Assembly: GCF_949292005.1 (NCBI RefSeq)
Contig: NZ_CASEXV010000029.1
Coordinates: forward strand, 14,751 to 78,750
Direction: 5' to 3'
Origin: an uncultured Bifidobacterium sp.
GTDB lineage: Bacteria; Actinomycetota; Actinomycetes; Actinomycetales; Bifidobacteriaceae
Length of the DNA: 64,000 bases
The position numbers and the translations under genes are program-made. The notes beneath the pieces were generated by a model, which was given only the letters and a program-made list of their open reading frames with translations, had not been told where the DNA came from and ran no database searches. Positions 7,373-17,180 of this stretch are shown here, piece after piece; position 1 is the stretch's first letter, and each line of letters opens with the position of its first letter.

Positions 7373-9538
7373 TCAGCCGTTCATGATGTCGGCGAGCGAC
7401 TGCATCCTCGGATTGTCGAACAGCGTCTCCAGCGGGACGACGTCCCCATTCGCATCGGCCAACGGAATCCTCCAATTGGGATACTCGTTGTTCGTGCCGG
7501 GTTGGTTCTGCGCGCGCCGCTCTCCCACGCCATCGACGACGGCCGCCGCGAGTAGCCTGCTCGGAGCCCCCTTGAGGGCCTTGTACAGGGCCTCAACGAT
7601 TTCCTGCTGATGCGCGTCCTCATCCTTGAGCAGCTCCGGATCCAAAAATCCGTTCTCCACAAGCATCGCCATCATGGCGTTGTGCTCCTTGACCGCGTCG
7701 GCCTTGAACTCCTCGGCCGACGTGGTCAGAAGGTTCAGGCGCTGCCTGATCTTGACCTGCTCGTAGCTGAGATAGCCCGACGCCGGTGGAAGATCATGGG
7801 TATTCACCGAAGCGAGGGCGTTCACGCGCCACGACGACGGCTTGCGGAACACGCCGTTGCTCTGCTCGAACCACTCGACCGTGCAGCCGAACACCCCATG
7901 CTTGGATAGGGACTTCGTCACATACGGGGGAACGACTCCGAGATCCTCTCCGACGACGACCCCGCCGGCACGGCTGGCCTCGATCGCAAGGATCCCAAGC
8001 ATGATCTCCGAATCGTAGTAGACGTACGCGCCATCTTTGGCGCTACAGCCCTCCGGAATCCACCACAGGCGGAACAATCCCAGAATATGGTCGATTCTGA
8101 CGGCGCCCGCCTTGGCGAACATCCCATGGACCATATCGCGATAGACCACGTATCCGGTGTTCTCAAGCTCCACAGGACTCAGTGGGGGCTGACTCCAATT
8201 CTGCCCCTGCTGGTTGAAGTAGTCCGGAGGCGCACCCACAGTGGCGCCCTTCGCAAACCTTTCGGGATTCCACCACACGTCCGAACCCGTCGGGTGCACA
8301 CCAACGGCCATGTCGGCCATGATGCCCAGACGCATCCCGGACTCCTTGGCCGACCTCTGCGCATCCTCCAACTGCTGGGTGGCAATCCACTCCAGCCAGC
8401 GATAGAAGTCCAAAGTATCAGGGAACTGCTGCCTGAGTCCGGCGACCTCGGGAGACTCGCGATTGAAGCGACGCTCCCAATTGTCATCGGAGTCGCCCGG
8501 CTCGCCCCACTTGTCATAGCACAGGCACCACGTGGCATATGACTCGAGATCGGCGCCGCTCTCGCTCCGGAAGGCATCGAACTCATCCTGCCGCTGCTTG
8601 GGGCGGCCGGACTTGAAGATGATCCACAAAGCCCTCATCTTGACGCGCCACATCGTGTCACGGTCAATCAGCTGGGCGTCTCCGTTGAGCGGCTCGACCT
8701 GGTCGTGGAGTTCGGTGATCTGATGTCTCACGTCGGCATCGAGCATCGCGTACTCGGGAATCGATTCTGGTCTGATGTAGGTGAAGTTCACGAACCGGCG
8801 CGAAATGGGAAGATAGGGCGATGGAGTGAGCGGAGCTATCGGCTCGCTCGCATGAAGAGGGTTGATGAGAATGAAGTCGGCCTTTGTCCTTGCCTTGGCG
8901 GCGACAAGCATGGACTTGAGATCCTCGTAATCGCCGACGCCCCACGATCCCTCGGAACGAATCGAGTACAGCTGCGCCATCCATCCCCAGAGCTGTTCCT
9001 TCTCAAGAAAATCAGGAAGCGCGATGTGGTCCGGCGCGGAAATCACCGTGGCATCCTGCGTGCGATCGCCCACACTGACATGCAGAGTGTGGTACCCCAT
9101 GGGGAGATCGGACGGAATGGTCACCGTCGCGGTGGAAACGAACTTGTCCCCCAGCGAATATGCCTGGGAGCCATCTCCCGGACCGGTCTCAATCACACCC
9201 TCATATTCCGCTCCCGATTCCAGAGTGATCGAGGCCACGGGTATCTCCAATATCCCGGTGTTCACGGAGACCTGGGAATCCTCACCAGTGGTGTGGAGAA
9301 TGGTGGGTGGAACGAGCCGTTCATGTCGAGCGTCAAGTATCTCTCGGATGGACTCATCAATGGCCGCATCGTTCGAGGCATCGATGCCCAGAGCCTTCAG
9401 GATGGCGACCAGAACCCCGTCGTCAATCTGGTGGTAGTCGTCGGACTGCCCAACATAGTCCGTGCCGACGCCAACAAGCTTGGCAAGACGGATGAGCGGA
9501 CGGGCCAGACGTTCTTCGCTTTCGGTCTTCTCTGTCAT
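7373..9538 (-). CDS. malQ: 4-alpha-glucanotransferase (GH77, amylomaltase)
   Basis: Transfers alpha-1,4-glucan segments between maltooligosaccharides in cytoplasmic maltodextrin metabolism. The 721 residues carry an N-terminal beta-rich extension (about 1-170), as in the long MalQ type, then the GH77 barrel. Catalytic residues are visible: nucleophile Asp483 in VRIDHILGLFRLW, acid/base Glu531 in GGVVVGEDLGVVP, and Asp582 in SVNTHDLPPASGY. The start gives MTEKTESEERLARPL. Single gene by layout: a hairpin follows it and the neighbouring repeat protein lies 64 bases upstream. Confidence 0.96.
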   Translation of the reverse strand: MTEKTESEERLARPLIRLAKLVGVGTDYVGQSDDYHQIDDGVLVAILKALGIDASNDAAIDESIREILDARHERLVPPTILHTTGEDSQVSVNTGILEIPVASITLESGAEYEGVIETGPGDGSQAYSLGDKFVSTATVTIPSDLPMGYHTLHVSVGDRTQDATVISAPDHIALPDFLEKEQLWGWMAQLYSIRSEGSWGVGDYEDLKSMLVAAKARTKADFILINPLHASEPIAPLTPSPYLPISRRFVNFTYIRPESIPEYAMLDADVRHQITELHDQVEPLNGDAQLIDRDTMWRVKMRALWIIFKSGRPKQRQDEFDAFRSESGADLESYATWCLCYDKWGEPGDSDDNWERRFNRESPEVAGLRQQFPDTLDFYRWLEWIATQQLEDAQRSAKESGMRLGIMADMAVGVHPTGSDVWWNPERFAKGATVGAPPDYFNQQGQNWSQPPLSPVELENTGYVVYRDMVHGMFAKAGAVRIDHILGLFRLWWIPEGCSAKDGAYVYYDSEIMLGILAIEASRAGGVVVGEDLGVVPPYVTKSLSKHGVFGCTVEWFEQSNGVFRKPSSWRVNALASVNTHDLPPASGYLSYEQVKIRQRLNLLTTSAEEFKADAVKEHNAMMAMLVENGFLDPELLKDEDAHQQEIVEALYKALKGAPSRLLAAAVVDGVGERRAQNQPGTNNEYPNWRIPLADANGDVVPLETLFDNPRMQSLADIMNG

Positions 9539-9602
9539 ACGGCCAGTGTAACCCCCCGACCCCGCTCACGCAGTGCGATGAGCCATGACACGCCGAGACT
9601 TA

Positions 9603-10214
9603 TCAGGCCCCTTCCCGAGAGGCCATCCGGCGCACCCCGGAATCGGAATCCGAGGCCAGAGCGCGCCGGGTCTCATCGTCGCAGGAGCCGTTCGCAGCGA
9701 CCGCACGACGAACCATGGCAGCGAGGACGGCGGGAGCCCCGTCATCCTCCCCCGCCCCCAGAGTCGCCAGAAAGGACAACGTTCCGGAATCGATCGCCGA
9801 ATCCTCCGCCCCCTCAAGCCGCGTCCGCCATGAGGCCTGCGGGTTGCGCAAGGCGGCGGCCCTCACCCTAGAATCGGGGTCCTTCGCCAGTCGGCCCACA
9901 AGCCAGTTCTTGTCATTCGCATTTCCCGCCACAGCCGCCCGGACCAACGGATCATGATCCGTTGACAGCTTCACCAGCACGTTGGGAAATGGCATCTCGG
10001 TGGCAAGGTATATACGATCCTCGACGGGGGTCCTGTCATTCCCGGCCACCGCCTCCAGCAAGGCGGTGGCACGGGAGAAAGCCGCCTGATCCGACCTGTC
10101 GGGAAGAGGTCTGCGCGCGAATTCGCTCAGCGAGGCCGAGTCGTCCGAATGCCGCAACTTCTCGTAGGTGACGGTCAAAGGCTCAAAACCGTCGTCATCA
10201 TTCGTCTGGCTCAT
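9603..10214 (-). CDS. HEAT/variant-leucine-rich-repeat protein
   Basis: 203 residues with no catalytic motif. From about residue 60 it is built of short alpha-helical repeats, e.g. LSTDHDPLVRAAVAGNAN, LAKDPDSRVRAAALRNPQ and LASDSDSGVRRMASREG, spaced roughly 24 residues; these resemble the variant leucine-rich repeats or HEAT-like repeats that mediate protein contacts. The frame is open upstream, but the ATG at 10212-10214 (MSQTNDDDGFEPL) has GTGGGGGAT next to it. The lowest-complexity part is the acidic N-terminus. Function unknown. Confidence 0.75.
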   Translation of the reverse strand: MSQTNDDDGFEPLTVTYEKLRHSDDSASLSEFARRPLPDRSDQAAFSRATALLEAVAGNDRTPVEDRIYLATEMPFPNVLVKLSTDHDPLVRAAVAGNANDKNWLVGRLAKDPDSRVRAAALRNPQASWRTRLEGAEDSAIDSGTLSFLATLGAGEDDGAPAVLAAMVRRAVAANGSCDDETRRALASDSDSGVRRMASREGA

Positions 10215-10264
10215 ATCCCCCACTTTATCCCCAGCCTCCATGACGCATCAGCTCCGATGGTGGA

Positions 10265-10921
10265 CTAGGCGCGGATCGGTACCGCGATACGGACGACGCC
10301 CCGACGTTCCGGCTGGACGTATCCGGCGGTTCGCTCCCGGATCCCGAGCTCGAAACCAGAGGATTCGCCGCACGGCACGGCGATCTCGCATTCGACACGT
10401 TCCCCGTAATCGACCCGCAGAATGCGCGCGGACGATCGCGCGGCCACCGTCTCGACAACTGCGAACGACGCGTAATCGGCGACGATCGAATACGCCCAGC
10501 ATTCGACGAGAGCCGCGAGACGCGCGGCATCCAGCGCTCCGGAGGCCGCCGCGGAATAAGCCCGCACAAGACCTCCCGCTCCCAGAAGGACCCCACCAAA
10601 ATACCGAGTCACGACAACGACGCAATCAGTCAGATGTCTGGCACGAAGAATATCCAGCATCGGACGGGCCGCGGTTCCCGAAGGCTCCCCATCATCGCCC
10701 ATACGCACATCCAGCGACCCTGGATCCGACCCAAGAATGGACGCATGAACGACGTGCCGCGCCTTGGGATTTCCACGCCGCGCACTTTCCACGGCCCGCG
10801 TCACACCAACCGCGTCATCGACATGGGAAACCCGCGCGAGGAAACGCGATCGGCGCTGGTCGTACTCATGGACGGCAGGGGTCCCGGGGTCATCTACCAC
10901 GGTGAACAGCTTGTCCGTCAT
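10265..10921 (-). CDS. yigZ: YigZ/IMPACT family protein
   Basis: 218 residues of the UPF0029 (IMPACT N-terminal domain) family. The signature is KARHVVHASILG, then DDGEPSGTAARPMLDIL and VVVVTRYFGGVLLGAGGLVRAYSAA, at about residues 45-125. The C-terminal ferredoxin-like domain follows. The E. coli member binds nucleic acid-like folds and is linked to translation, but its role is not settled. Start uncertain: MTDKLFTVV at 10921 fits family length, with MWRMTDK nine bases upstream as an alternative; no clear RBS supports either. Confidence 0.88.
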   Translation of the reverse strand: MTDKLFTVVDDPGTPAVHEYDQRRSRFLARVSHVDDAVGVTRAVESARRGNPKARHVVHASILGSDPGSLDVRMGDDGEPSGTAARPMLDILRARHLTDCVVVVTRYFGGVLLGAGGLVRAYSAAASGALDAARLAALVECWAYSIVADYASFAVVETVAARSSARILRVDYGERVECEIAVPCGESSGFELGIRERTAGYVQPERRGVVRIAVPIRA

Positions 10922-11030
10922 CCGCCACATCCCGTCGACAGTCCGTGGGAACCGGTTGCGCGGGACACCCGGAATCCCACTGGCCGGTAACCGGAAAAGC
11001 ACCGGCCCGAAAATCAATAACAGGAATCAC

Positions 11031-11059
11031 AAAAGGGCCCCGAAAACTCCCGAAGCCCC
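11031..11059 (-). terminator. Terminator of the tRNA-Ser gene
   Basis: On the minus strand GGGCTTCGGG / TTCGGGGCCC (ten pairs with some G-U) is followed by CTTTTG, starting 8 bases after the tRNA 3' end. Confidence 0.6.
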
Positions 11060-11066
11060 TGTCTTG

Positions 11067-11153
11067 CGGAGTCAGAGGGATTCGAACCCTCGAGCCGCTT
11101 ACGCGACTAACACCTTAGCAGGGTGCCCCTATCGGCCACTCAGGCATGACTCC
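11067..11153 (-). tRNA. tRNA-Ser (anticodon GCU)
   Basis: 87-base class II tRNA. The acceptor stem GGAGTCA/TGACTCC is perfect, the anticodon loop CTGCTAA is closed by GCACC/GGTGT, a long variable arm is present (GTTAGTCGCGTAAGCGGCTC), and the T loop is GGTTCGAATCC. Discriminator base G; the 3' CCA is not encoded (CAA follows). Confidence 0.96.
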
Positions 11154-11288
11154 ACGTTACGCGCTGGCGCAACAAGTGATTACTGTACCATCCCATGCGG
11201 ATTTGACCCGCCGACAACACCGTGCGTCGACGAGCCCCTCCAATCGGCCGAGTCCGATCGACCGTTCCCGAAGGAGTGGCATCCCGGA

Positions 11289-12629
11289 CTAAGCGTCACG
11301 ACGATGCGTGATGAGCTTGAGATTGACGAACTCCCTCATGCCAAGCACGCCCATCTCACGCCCGAAGCCCGAATTCTTCACACCTCCAAAAGGAAGCTCG
11401 GCGCTGTCGGCGCCCGCCTCGTTGACATAGGTCATCCCCGTCTCCAGCCCATCGGCGAAGAACTCGGCCTCGGCGGGATCCGTCGTGAAAACATAGGACC
11501 CCAGGCCATAGGAGGTGTCGTTCGCCACATCCAGAGCCTCCGCGGCGTCGCGAACCCGGTAGAACTGGGAGACGGGACCGAAGAACTCCTCGTGGCGGGC
11601 ATGCGAATCCCGGGGAATGTCCTCAAGAATCACGGGACCGAGATACGCGCCATGGTTGTCGGGATCGCCCATGACGAGGGACGCCCCGTCGTCCAGCGCC
11701 CTGTGGACCTGCGCGCTCAGTGACGCCGCGGCCTCGCGCGAGCATAGAGGAGCGAGATCCAACGCCTTCGACGCCACGACGAAGGATTCGAGAAAACGGT
11801 CGTACAGATCATCAACGATGATGAACCTCTTCGCGCCATTGCAGATCTGCCCGACGTTCTCGTACCTGGCAGCTATGGCGTAATCCACCACACGGTCGAG
11901 ATCGTCGGCGCTCATGACGATGAAGGCATCGTTCCCGCCAAGCTCGCACACCACCTTCTTCAAAGCGCGCCCGGCGGTGGCGGCCACTTGCCGCCCGGCG
12001 CGCTCGGAACCGGTCAGCGAGACGCCGCGGACGCGCGGATCCTCGATAACGCGCCCGATCTGCTCGACTGTGGCATACACGTTCACGTAGGAGCCATACG
12101 GGAATCCGGCGTCACGGATGATGGATTCCATGGCGGCCGAGGACTTGGGGCACATGGAGGAGTGCTTGAGGATGATGGTGTTGCCTATGAGCAGATTGGG
12201 AGCAGCGAAGCGAGCGACCTGATAATAGGGGTAGTTCCACGGCATGATTCCCACCAGAGGTCCGATGGGCAGCTTGCGCACCACGGCATCGCCTCCCGCC
12301 ACTCGATCCACCGGCATATCCATCAGAAGCTCCTGGGCATTGTCGGCGTAATAGTCGTAGATATCCGCCGAGAAGTCGACCTCGCCCAGCGCCTCCTCAA
12401 CGCTTTTTCCCATCTCATGATGGATGATGTCGGCCAAAACGTCGCGCTGGTCGCGGTACGCGGCGGCCACCGCCTTCATCAATTCGACGCGTCGGGCAAG
12501 CGTGGACTCGTGGAACCATCCCCGGTACGCCCGATCCGCCGCCGCGACCGCCTCTGCGACCCGCTCGTCATCGAATGTCTCAAACGTCTCCTCGACCTCG
12601 CCAGTGGCCGGATTCGTAACCGCGTACAT
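11289..12629 (-). CDS. NAD(P)-dependent aldehyde dehydrogenase, succinate-semialdehyde type
   Basis: 446-residue aldehyde dehydrogenase that oxidises an aldehyde to the acid, probably succinate semialdehyde or a gamma-aminoaldehyde. The fold landmarks are PLVGIMPWNYPYYQVARFAAPN, the catalytic Glu in VCELGGNDAFIVM and catalytic Cys in NVGQICNGAKRF, plus FFGPVSQFYRV and SGFGREMGVLG near the end. The closest type by pattern is the short Sad/YneI (GabD2-like) form. The ATG giving MYAVTNPATGEVEETF is preceded by GGAAAGGAAG. It is the last gene of the amine locus, 79 bases after the aminotransferase; a transaminase plus semialdehyde dehydrogenase pair is the standard logic for degrading an omega-amine. 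Confidence 0.9.
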   Translation of the reverse strand: MYAVTNPATGEVEETFETFDDERVAEAVAAADRAYRGWFHESTLARRVELMKAVAAAYRDQRDVLADIIHHEMGKSVEEALGEVDFSADIYDYYADNAQELLMDMPVDRVAGGDAVVRKLPIGPLVGIMPWNYPYYQVARFAAPNLLIGNTIILKHSSMCPKSSAAMESIIRDAGFPYGSYVNVYATVEQIGRVIEDPRVRGVSLTGSERAGRQVAATAGRALKKVVCELGGNDAFIVMSADDLDRVVDYAIAARYENVGQICNGAKRFIIVDDLYDRFLESFVVASKALDLAPLCSREAAASLSAQVHRALDDGASLVMGDPDNHGAYLGPVILEDIPRDSHARHEEFFGPVSQFYRVRDAAEALDVANDTSYGLGSYVFTTDPAEAEFFADGLETGMTYVNEAGADSAELPFGGVKNSGFGREMGVLGMREFVNLKLITHRRDA

Positions 12630-12708
12630 CGCACACTTCCTTTCCTCTCCGAATACGGCCTGCGCTCCGCACGAAGCCGCCGGACATCCCTCAGACCGGA
12701 TTGGTCTC

Positions 12709-14085
12709 TCAGTCGGACATGAGATCGCGGGCCATCTGCGAGAAGGCCTCGATGTACGCGTCGCACGCCTTGTCGTCATGGGCGACGGAGAGGGTCCATT
12801 CCTCCTCGCGACCGGGCGTCATGAACACGCCCCTGTTCATGGCGTACAGCCAGCACAGCTGGTTCAGGTCCGAGCGCTGGCCCTGCCTGAACGTCACATA
12901 ATCGACTATTTTGTGCGGCGAGAAGGTCACGCAGCCCTTGGCTCCGAATCCCACCGCGTATCCGGGGAATCCATAGCGATGAACCACCTCGCTGCATCCA
13001 TCCATAAGACGCTTGTTGAGATGATCGAAATGATCGTAGGCATCCGGAGTGAGAACCTTCTCCAGGTTCGCACGCGCGGCGGCCACGCACAGAGGATTTC
13101 CGCTGTATGTGCCCACCTGGTAGACCTCTCCGCTTTCGACCACGCTCATGACCTCCTCGGTGCCTCCGATGGCTCCCATAGGAAGCCCGCCACCCAGCGC
13201 CTTGGCCATGGTGACCATGTCGGGACGCACTCCAAACAGCTTTGTGGCGCCACCGGGGCCTATGGTCAGACCCGTTTTGACCTCATCGAATATCAGCACC
13301 ATGCCGTGCCGGGTCGTGATGTCCCTCACGGCCTCCAGATACCCCGGCTCCGGCGGCACGATGGACATGTTCATCAGACACGCCTCCATGATCAGGCAGG
13401 CGGGCGCCGATCCGTCCCTCTCCATCTCGACGATTCGATGCTCCAGCGCCTCGGCGTCATTGAAGGGCACCGGCACGGTCAGGGGGATTGTCGCCGCAGG
13501 AATTCCCGCTCCATAGGGAAGGGACCTCAGATGCAGACGATCGCCGATCTTGTCGTAATCCTCGGCGATGGATATCATCACCGCGTCGTGATGGCCATGG
13601 TAGGACCCGAATATCTTCATGATGGGGTCCCTGTGCGTGTACGCGCGCGCGATGCGAATGGCGTCCATTGTGGACTCGGATCCCGAATTCGTGTACCTCC
13701 ACTTCGGAAGTCCGAAACGTTCCGACAGCTCGCCGGCGACAACGAAGTCATCCTCGTCGGGGAGCGCGAAGTGCGTGCCCTTGGCGAATCGCGTGTTCAC
13801 CGCCTCGCCAATCACCGGATTCGCATGCCCCTGGACCATGGCGCCGAAGCCGTTGTGGAAGTCGTAGTATTCATTGCCATCCACATCCCACACGCGGGAC
13901 CCCTCCCCGTGGTCCACGTAGATCGGCCACGGGTCACGCAGCTGATACGACGAGGCGACGCCGTTGCACAGATGCTCGCGCGCCTTCCCGTACATCTCGC
14001 GCGACTTGACCAGCTTCGCGTCGAGCTTGTCGGACTCCTTCGCGGTCAGTTCCTTGAGTCGTGTCGAATCGATGTTTCCCATCAT
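12709..14085 (-). CDS. Class III PLP-dependent aminotransferase
   Basis: 458 residues of the class III (ornithine/GABA/glutamate-1-semialdehyde) fold. Seen are the substrate/PLP region YTNSGSESTMDAIRIARAYT, the FGSYHGHHDAVM loop, the Asp in LIFDEVKTGLTI and the Schiff-base Lys in VTMAKALGGGLPMGAIGG. The sequence most resembles glutamate-1-semialdehyde aminomutase, but a haem pathway is not expected in this lineage, and the neighbours (polyamine importer, semialdehyde dehydrogenase) point to transamination of a diamine or omega-amino acid. AAGGAG precedes two adjacent ATGs (MMGNIDSTRL); either may be used. A 177-base AT-rich gap separates it from the amidohydrolase, so it may have its own promoter. 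Confidence 0.88.
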   Translation of the reverse strand: MMGNIDSTRLKELTAKESDKLDAKLVKSREMYGKAREHLCNGVASSYQLRDPWPIYVDHGEGSRVWDVDGNEYYDFHNGFGAMVQGHANPVIGEAVNTRFAKGTHFALPDEDDFVVAGELSERFGLPKWRYTNSGSESTMDAIRIARAYTHRDPIMKIFGSYHGHHDAVMISIAEDYDKIGDRLHLRSLPYGAGIPAATIPLTVPVPFNDAEALEHRIVEMERDGSAPACLIMEACLMNMSIVPPEPGYLEAVRDITTRHGMVLIFDEVKTGLTIGPGGATKLFGVRPDMVTMAKALGGGLPMGAIGGTEEVMSVVESGEVYQVGTYSGNPLCVAAARANLEKVLTPDAYDHFDHLNKRLMDGCSEVVHRYGFPGYAVGFGAKGCVTFSPHKIVDYVTFRQGQRSDLNQLCWLYAMNRGVFMTPGREEEWTLSVAHDDKACDAYIEAFSQMARDLMSD

Positions 14086-14262
14086 GGGATTCTCCTTATG
14101 TCCATTCCCTAGACGACGACATTCACATCAGTAGACGCCGGGAACTTCGTTTTTAGTGGTGTTTTTACCTAATCAGATAATTATTTCTTCGCCGTGAACT
14201 TACAACAATTCGAATTCCATCGTCTCGTAGGAACGATTCGTTGCTTCCGCCGACGCGAGGCG
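14086..14262 (-). promoter_or_regulatory. AT-rich gap, possible internal promoter of the catabolic pair
   Basis: Between the amidohydrolase and the aminotransferase lies a markedly AT-rich stretch (14150-14195, e.g. TTTTTACCTAATCAGATAAT on the plus strand) in an otherwise GC-rich neighbourhood. It resembles the AT-rich divergent region at 21500-21570 and could hold a second promoter with Lrp-type control. No exact promoter match was found. Confidence 0.3.
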
Positions 14263-15912
14263 TCATCTCTCATAAACCCGAGATCCGTCAAGCCACGTCC
14301 CCAGAACGCGCGTGCGGGCGATGTCGTCCGGGGGAATCGCTGTGATGTCCCTCTCAAGAAGAACCATGTCCGCATGGCGCCCGACATCGAGAGTCCCCCG
14401 GAATCCTTCGGTGAACCCCTGCATGGCGCTACCTCGGGTGGCCATGTCGATGGCGTCTTCGACGGCGATCCTCTCCTCGGGAATCCACCCCTCCTCCGGC
14501 ACGCCCTGATCTGTCTTCCGGGTCACCGCACGCCCGATGGACATCACTGGATTGTTGCTGGAGATAGGCCAATCCGAACCGTGGGACAGCGTGACGCCGG
14601 CCTTGTGCAGGTCGGCCAAGGCATACTGGCGGCGAGATCTCACCTCACCAAGACGGGGCTCCGTGAGACGGACCATCAGTGCGTCCTGCTGCATCCACAA
14701 AGACTCGACGTTGACAATCACCCCCAGATCCGCGAACCGACCCATATCGTGCTCATCGATGATCTGGACATGGGTGACGACCGGCCGTCTGTCCCAACCA
14801 GCGTTGCGCCGCATCGCCGCCTCGATGGCGTCAAGCGCGTTGCGAACGGCGCGGTCTCCTATCGCATGAATATGCACCTGGAAACCCAAAGAATCGGCGA
14901 ACATGACCGCCTCTGCCAGCTCATCGTGATCCCACACCTCCATTCCATTCCCGCCACCGTCATCGAGGTAGGGTTCGAGCATCGCTCCCGTCCCGGATTC
15001 GATGACTCCATCGGCGAAAAACTTCACTGTCCGCGCGTCAAGAAAACGCTCCTGCCCCATGTTGCGTATGTCCTGGCGAGCGCGTTGAAAACCCTCAAAT
15101 TGCCTGCGCCAGTATCGGGAGTCCGCCCTGAAAGCCAGATTGGACCGCACGGAGAGATCCCCCTGTGACAGAAGATCGCGATACGGCAGATCCATGCCCT
15201 CATCCACCCAGGCGTCCTGCATCCACGTCACGCCGCACTTGTTCTGTTCCTCGCACGCGGTGTGCAACGCGCGATCTAAAGACTCACGCGACGGATGAGG
15301 GGCCACCTTCGCAAGCAAATCGACGGCCCCCCACTCACGAAGCGTCCCTTTGGGCTCGCCGCCCTCCCGTCGATCTATGCGACCAAGGGGAGGATCGGGC
15401 GTGGCAGCCGTTATTCCCGCCAATGCGAGCGCTCGGGAATTGCACCACGCGGTGTGGTAGTCGTGGGCCCGAAGCCACACCGGACGATCAGGGACGACCT
15501 CGTCTATCCATCGCGCGTCGAAGGATCCCCCTTGCGCGAGGGCGGGATCATAGCTCGCGGCAAAAATCCAACCGCCACCCGGATGCGAATCAGCCCAATC
15601 CCTCAACGCGTGCTGAATCTGGGGGATGCTCGTCGCATGAGCGACATCAGGACCCTGCGATTCCAATCCCCCGAAGATGGGGTGGCTGTGACCGTCGCCA
15701 AAAGCGGGAAGCAGCAGCCCCGAACGCAGGTCCACCACCTCGTCGGCCTCGGCGGACAAGTGCTCGGCGGCTTCCCCCAAGGCGACGACGACCGCTCCCC
15801 TCACTGCGATTGCGGATGTCGTCACACCCTTACGGACCCACACCCGGCCATTATGGAAAACGTGAAGGGCATCATCGCGGTGGTCTGTGCGCGACAGCAG
15901 CATCTGACTCAT
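14263..15912 (-). CDS. YtcJ-like amidohydrolase (amidohydrolase family 3)
   Basis: 549-residue metal-dependent hydrolase. Family features in order: LLLPAFGDGHSHPIFGGLES (metal-binding HxH), the central KFFADGVIESGTGAM segment (carboxylated-Lys/metal site), VHIHAIGDRAVRNALDAIE, and the late Asp in LSHGSDWPISSNNPVMSI; it ends with FRGTLDVGRHADMVLLERD. Substrates of this group are amides or N-acyl compounds and cannot be predicted. AAGGAG supports the ATG at 15910-15912 (MSQMLLSRTD). The upstream binding-protein gene ends 2 bases away, so it is cotranscribed with the importer; a role in freeing an amine from an acylated substrate is inference. Confidence 0.9.
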   Translation of the reverse strand: MSQMLLSRTDHRDDALHVFHNGRVWVRKGVTTSAIAVRGAVVVALGEAAEHLSAEADEVVDLRSGLLLPAFGDGHSHPIFGGLESQGPDVAHATSIPQIQHALRDWADSHPGGGWIFAASYDPALAQGGSFDARWIDEVVPDRPVWLRAHDYHTAWCNSRALALAGITAATPDPPLGRIDRREGGEPKGTLREWGAVDLLAKVAPHPSRESLDRALHTACEEQNKCGVTWMQDAWVDEGMDLPYRDLLSQGDLSVRSNLAFRADSRYWRRQFEGFQRARQDIRNMGQERFLDARTVKFFADGVIESGTGAMLEPYLDDGGGNGMEVWDHDELAEAVMFADSLGFQVHIHAIGDRAVRNALDAIEAAMRRNAGWDRRPVVTHVQIIDEHDMGRFADLGVIVNVESLWMQQDALMVRLTEPRLGEVRSRRQYALADLHKAGVTLSHGSDWPISSNNPVMSIGRAVTRKTDQGVPEEGWIPEERIAVEDAIDMATRGSAMQGFTEGFRGTLDVGRHADMVLLERDITAIPPDDIARTRVLGTWLDGSRVYER

Positions 15913-15914
15913 CA

Positions 15915-17042
15915 TCACTCCTTGAATTGTTCCCAGATCTGGGTGTATTTGTTCACGACCGCCGTGGAACACTGCGGAACGTCCATGAGCTTGACATTGC
16001 TGGGAGTGATGATGGCCGAATCGTTCTTCAGGTCGGCAGGCATGAGGTCCTCGACCCCCTTGATGTATGAGTTGTAGTTGTTGTACTCAACCGCACGTAA
16101 AGAGTTCTTCGGTTTCATCATCCAGTTGATGAAAGTCATGGCCTGCTGAACGTTTTTCACCCCGCTCGGAATCGACCAGTTGTCCTGGTACATGAGCGCA
16201 CCCTCTTTTGGATAGACCCAGATGAGGTTCTTGTTCTCCGCGGCCGCCCTGTGCCCGTAACCATTCCAGATCATCGAATCGGTGTTCTCGCCCGTCACCA
16301 AACGGTCCAATGTTCCGTTCGAGCTGATGTTTTTCACCCTCTTCTTGAAACTCATCAGAAGATCGCTGGCTGCCTGCAGCTCCTTGGCATTGTTCGTGCA
16401 GGGAGTCCCCCCTGTAGCCAGAAGCGCCGCGTTGACGCCGTCGTTCTGATCGTCATGGATTCCCGGAGTCGCCGACCATGCCGCGCTTGACGTGAAATAG
16501 TCCTTCCATGTGGTCGGCGCCTTTTCGCCTTTCGCCAGTTTGGAGGAGTCGTACATGTACCCCGTCACTCCATAGAGATAGGGAGCCGAGTACTCTCGAT
16601 TCTTGTCGAAATAGGGGTGCCGCCCAGCCGTGGAAATGTACTTTCCATTGGGAAGATCCAGCGCATCGAACTTCATCAGCAGACCTTTGACGATCATTTC
16701 CTTGACCGCGTATCCGCTGGGAACGACAACGTCATATCCCGAAGTTCCCGCAACCTCCAACTTCGAGATGAGCTCCTCGTTGTTCTGGTAATAGTCGATC
16801 GTCGTCTTGATTCCCGTTTCCTTAGTGAAGGCCTTGAGCGCGGACTCGGGAAAGTAGTCCGACCACGTATAGATATGCAGCACCCCTGACGTCGCCGCAG
16901 TAAAGGCAGGCGCCTGGGTGTCCGAGGAGCCCGAGCCATCTGATGCAGAGGACACCGAGCACCCCGCTACAGACAGAACCAGCGCCACCGTCGACCCGGC
17001 AGCCCCGACAATGCGCATCATCGCATGTTTCGTCAACGACAT
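15915..17042 (-). CDS. potD: Polyamine-type ABC substrate-binding lipoprotein, copy 1
   Basis: 375 residues. The signal peptide (MSLTKHAMMRIVGAAG...) ends in the lipobox VAGC, so the protein is anchored outside the membrane. The mature part has the PotD/PotF fold: VLHIYTWSDYFPESALKAFT, GYDVVVPSGYAVKEMI, LLYMKFDALDL-like segment, YGVTGYMYDSSKL and VYPKEGALMYQDNWSIPSG. It is a clear paralogue of the next gene upstream. Start chosen at ATG with GGGAAGAG upstream. Fifth gene of the importer operon. Confidence 0.93.
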   Translation of the reverse strand: MSLTKHAMMRIVGAAGSTVALVLSVAGCSVSSASDGSGSSDTQAPAFTAATSGVLHIYTWSDYFPESALKAFTKETGIKTTIDYYQNNEELISKLEVAGTSGYDVVVPSGYAVKEMIVKGLLMKFDALDLPNGKYISTAGRHPYFDKNREYSAPYLYGVTGYMYDSSKLAKGEKAPTTWKDYFTSSAAWSATPGIHDDQNDGVNAALLATGGTPCTNNAKELQAASDLLMSFKKRVKNISSNGTLDRLVTGENTDSMIWNGYGHRAAAENKNLIWVYPKEGALMYQDNWSIPSGVKNVQQAMTFINWMMKPKNSLRAVEYNNYNSYIKGVEDLMPADLKNDSAIITPSNVKLMDVPQCSTAVVNKYTQIWEQFKE

Positions 17043-17180
17043 AACTCTTCCCTTCTCGTGTTTTCCGTGCCTTGCGCTTTCCTTGTGGTGGTGGTGTTCC
17101 CGTCTTACCCGCCGTCCGTTCTGCAGTCGGCTATGCCGTCACCTCGCACGCCGACGATCCATGCGACGATGCAGATATGG

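Noticed and set aside
8705..9871. 388-aa plus-strand ORF
   Set aside because: Antisense to malQ and the repeat protein; no homology features.
12709..14085. Calling the aminotransferase hemL
   Set aside because: Resembles glutamate-1-semialdehyde aminomutase, but no haem genes are near and the locus context is amine catabolism.
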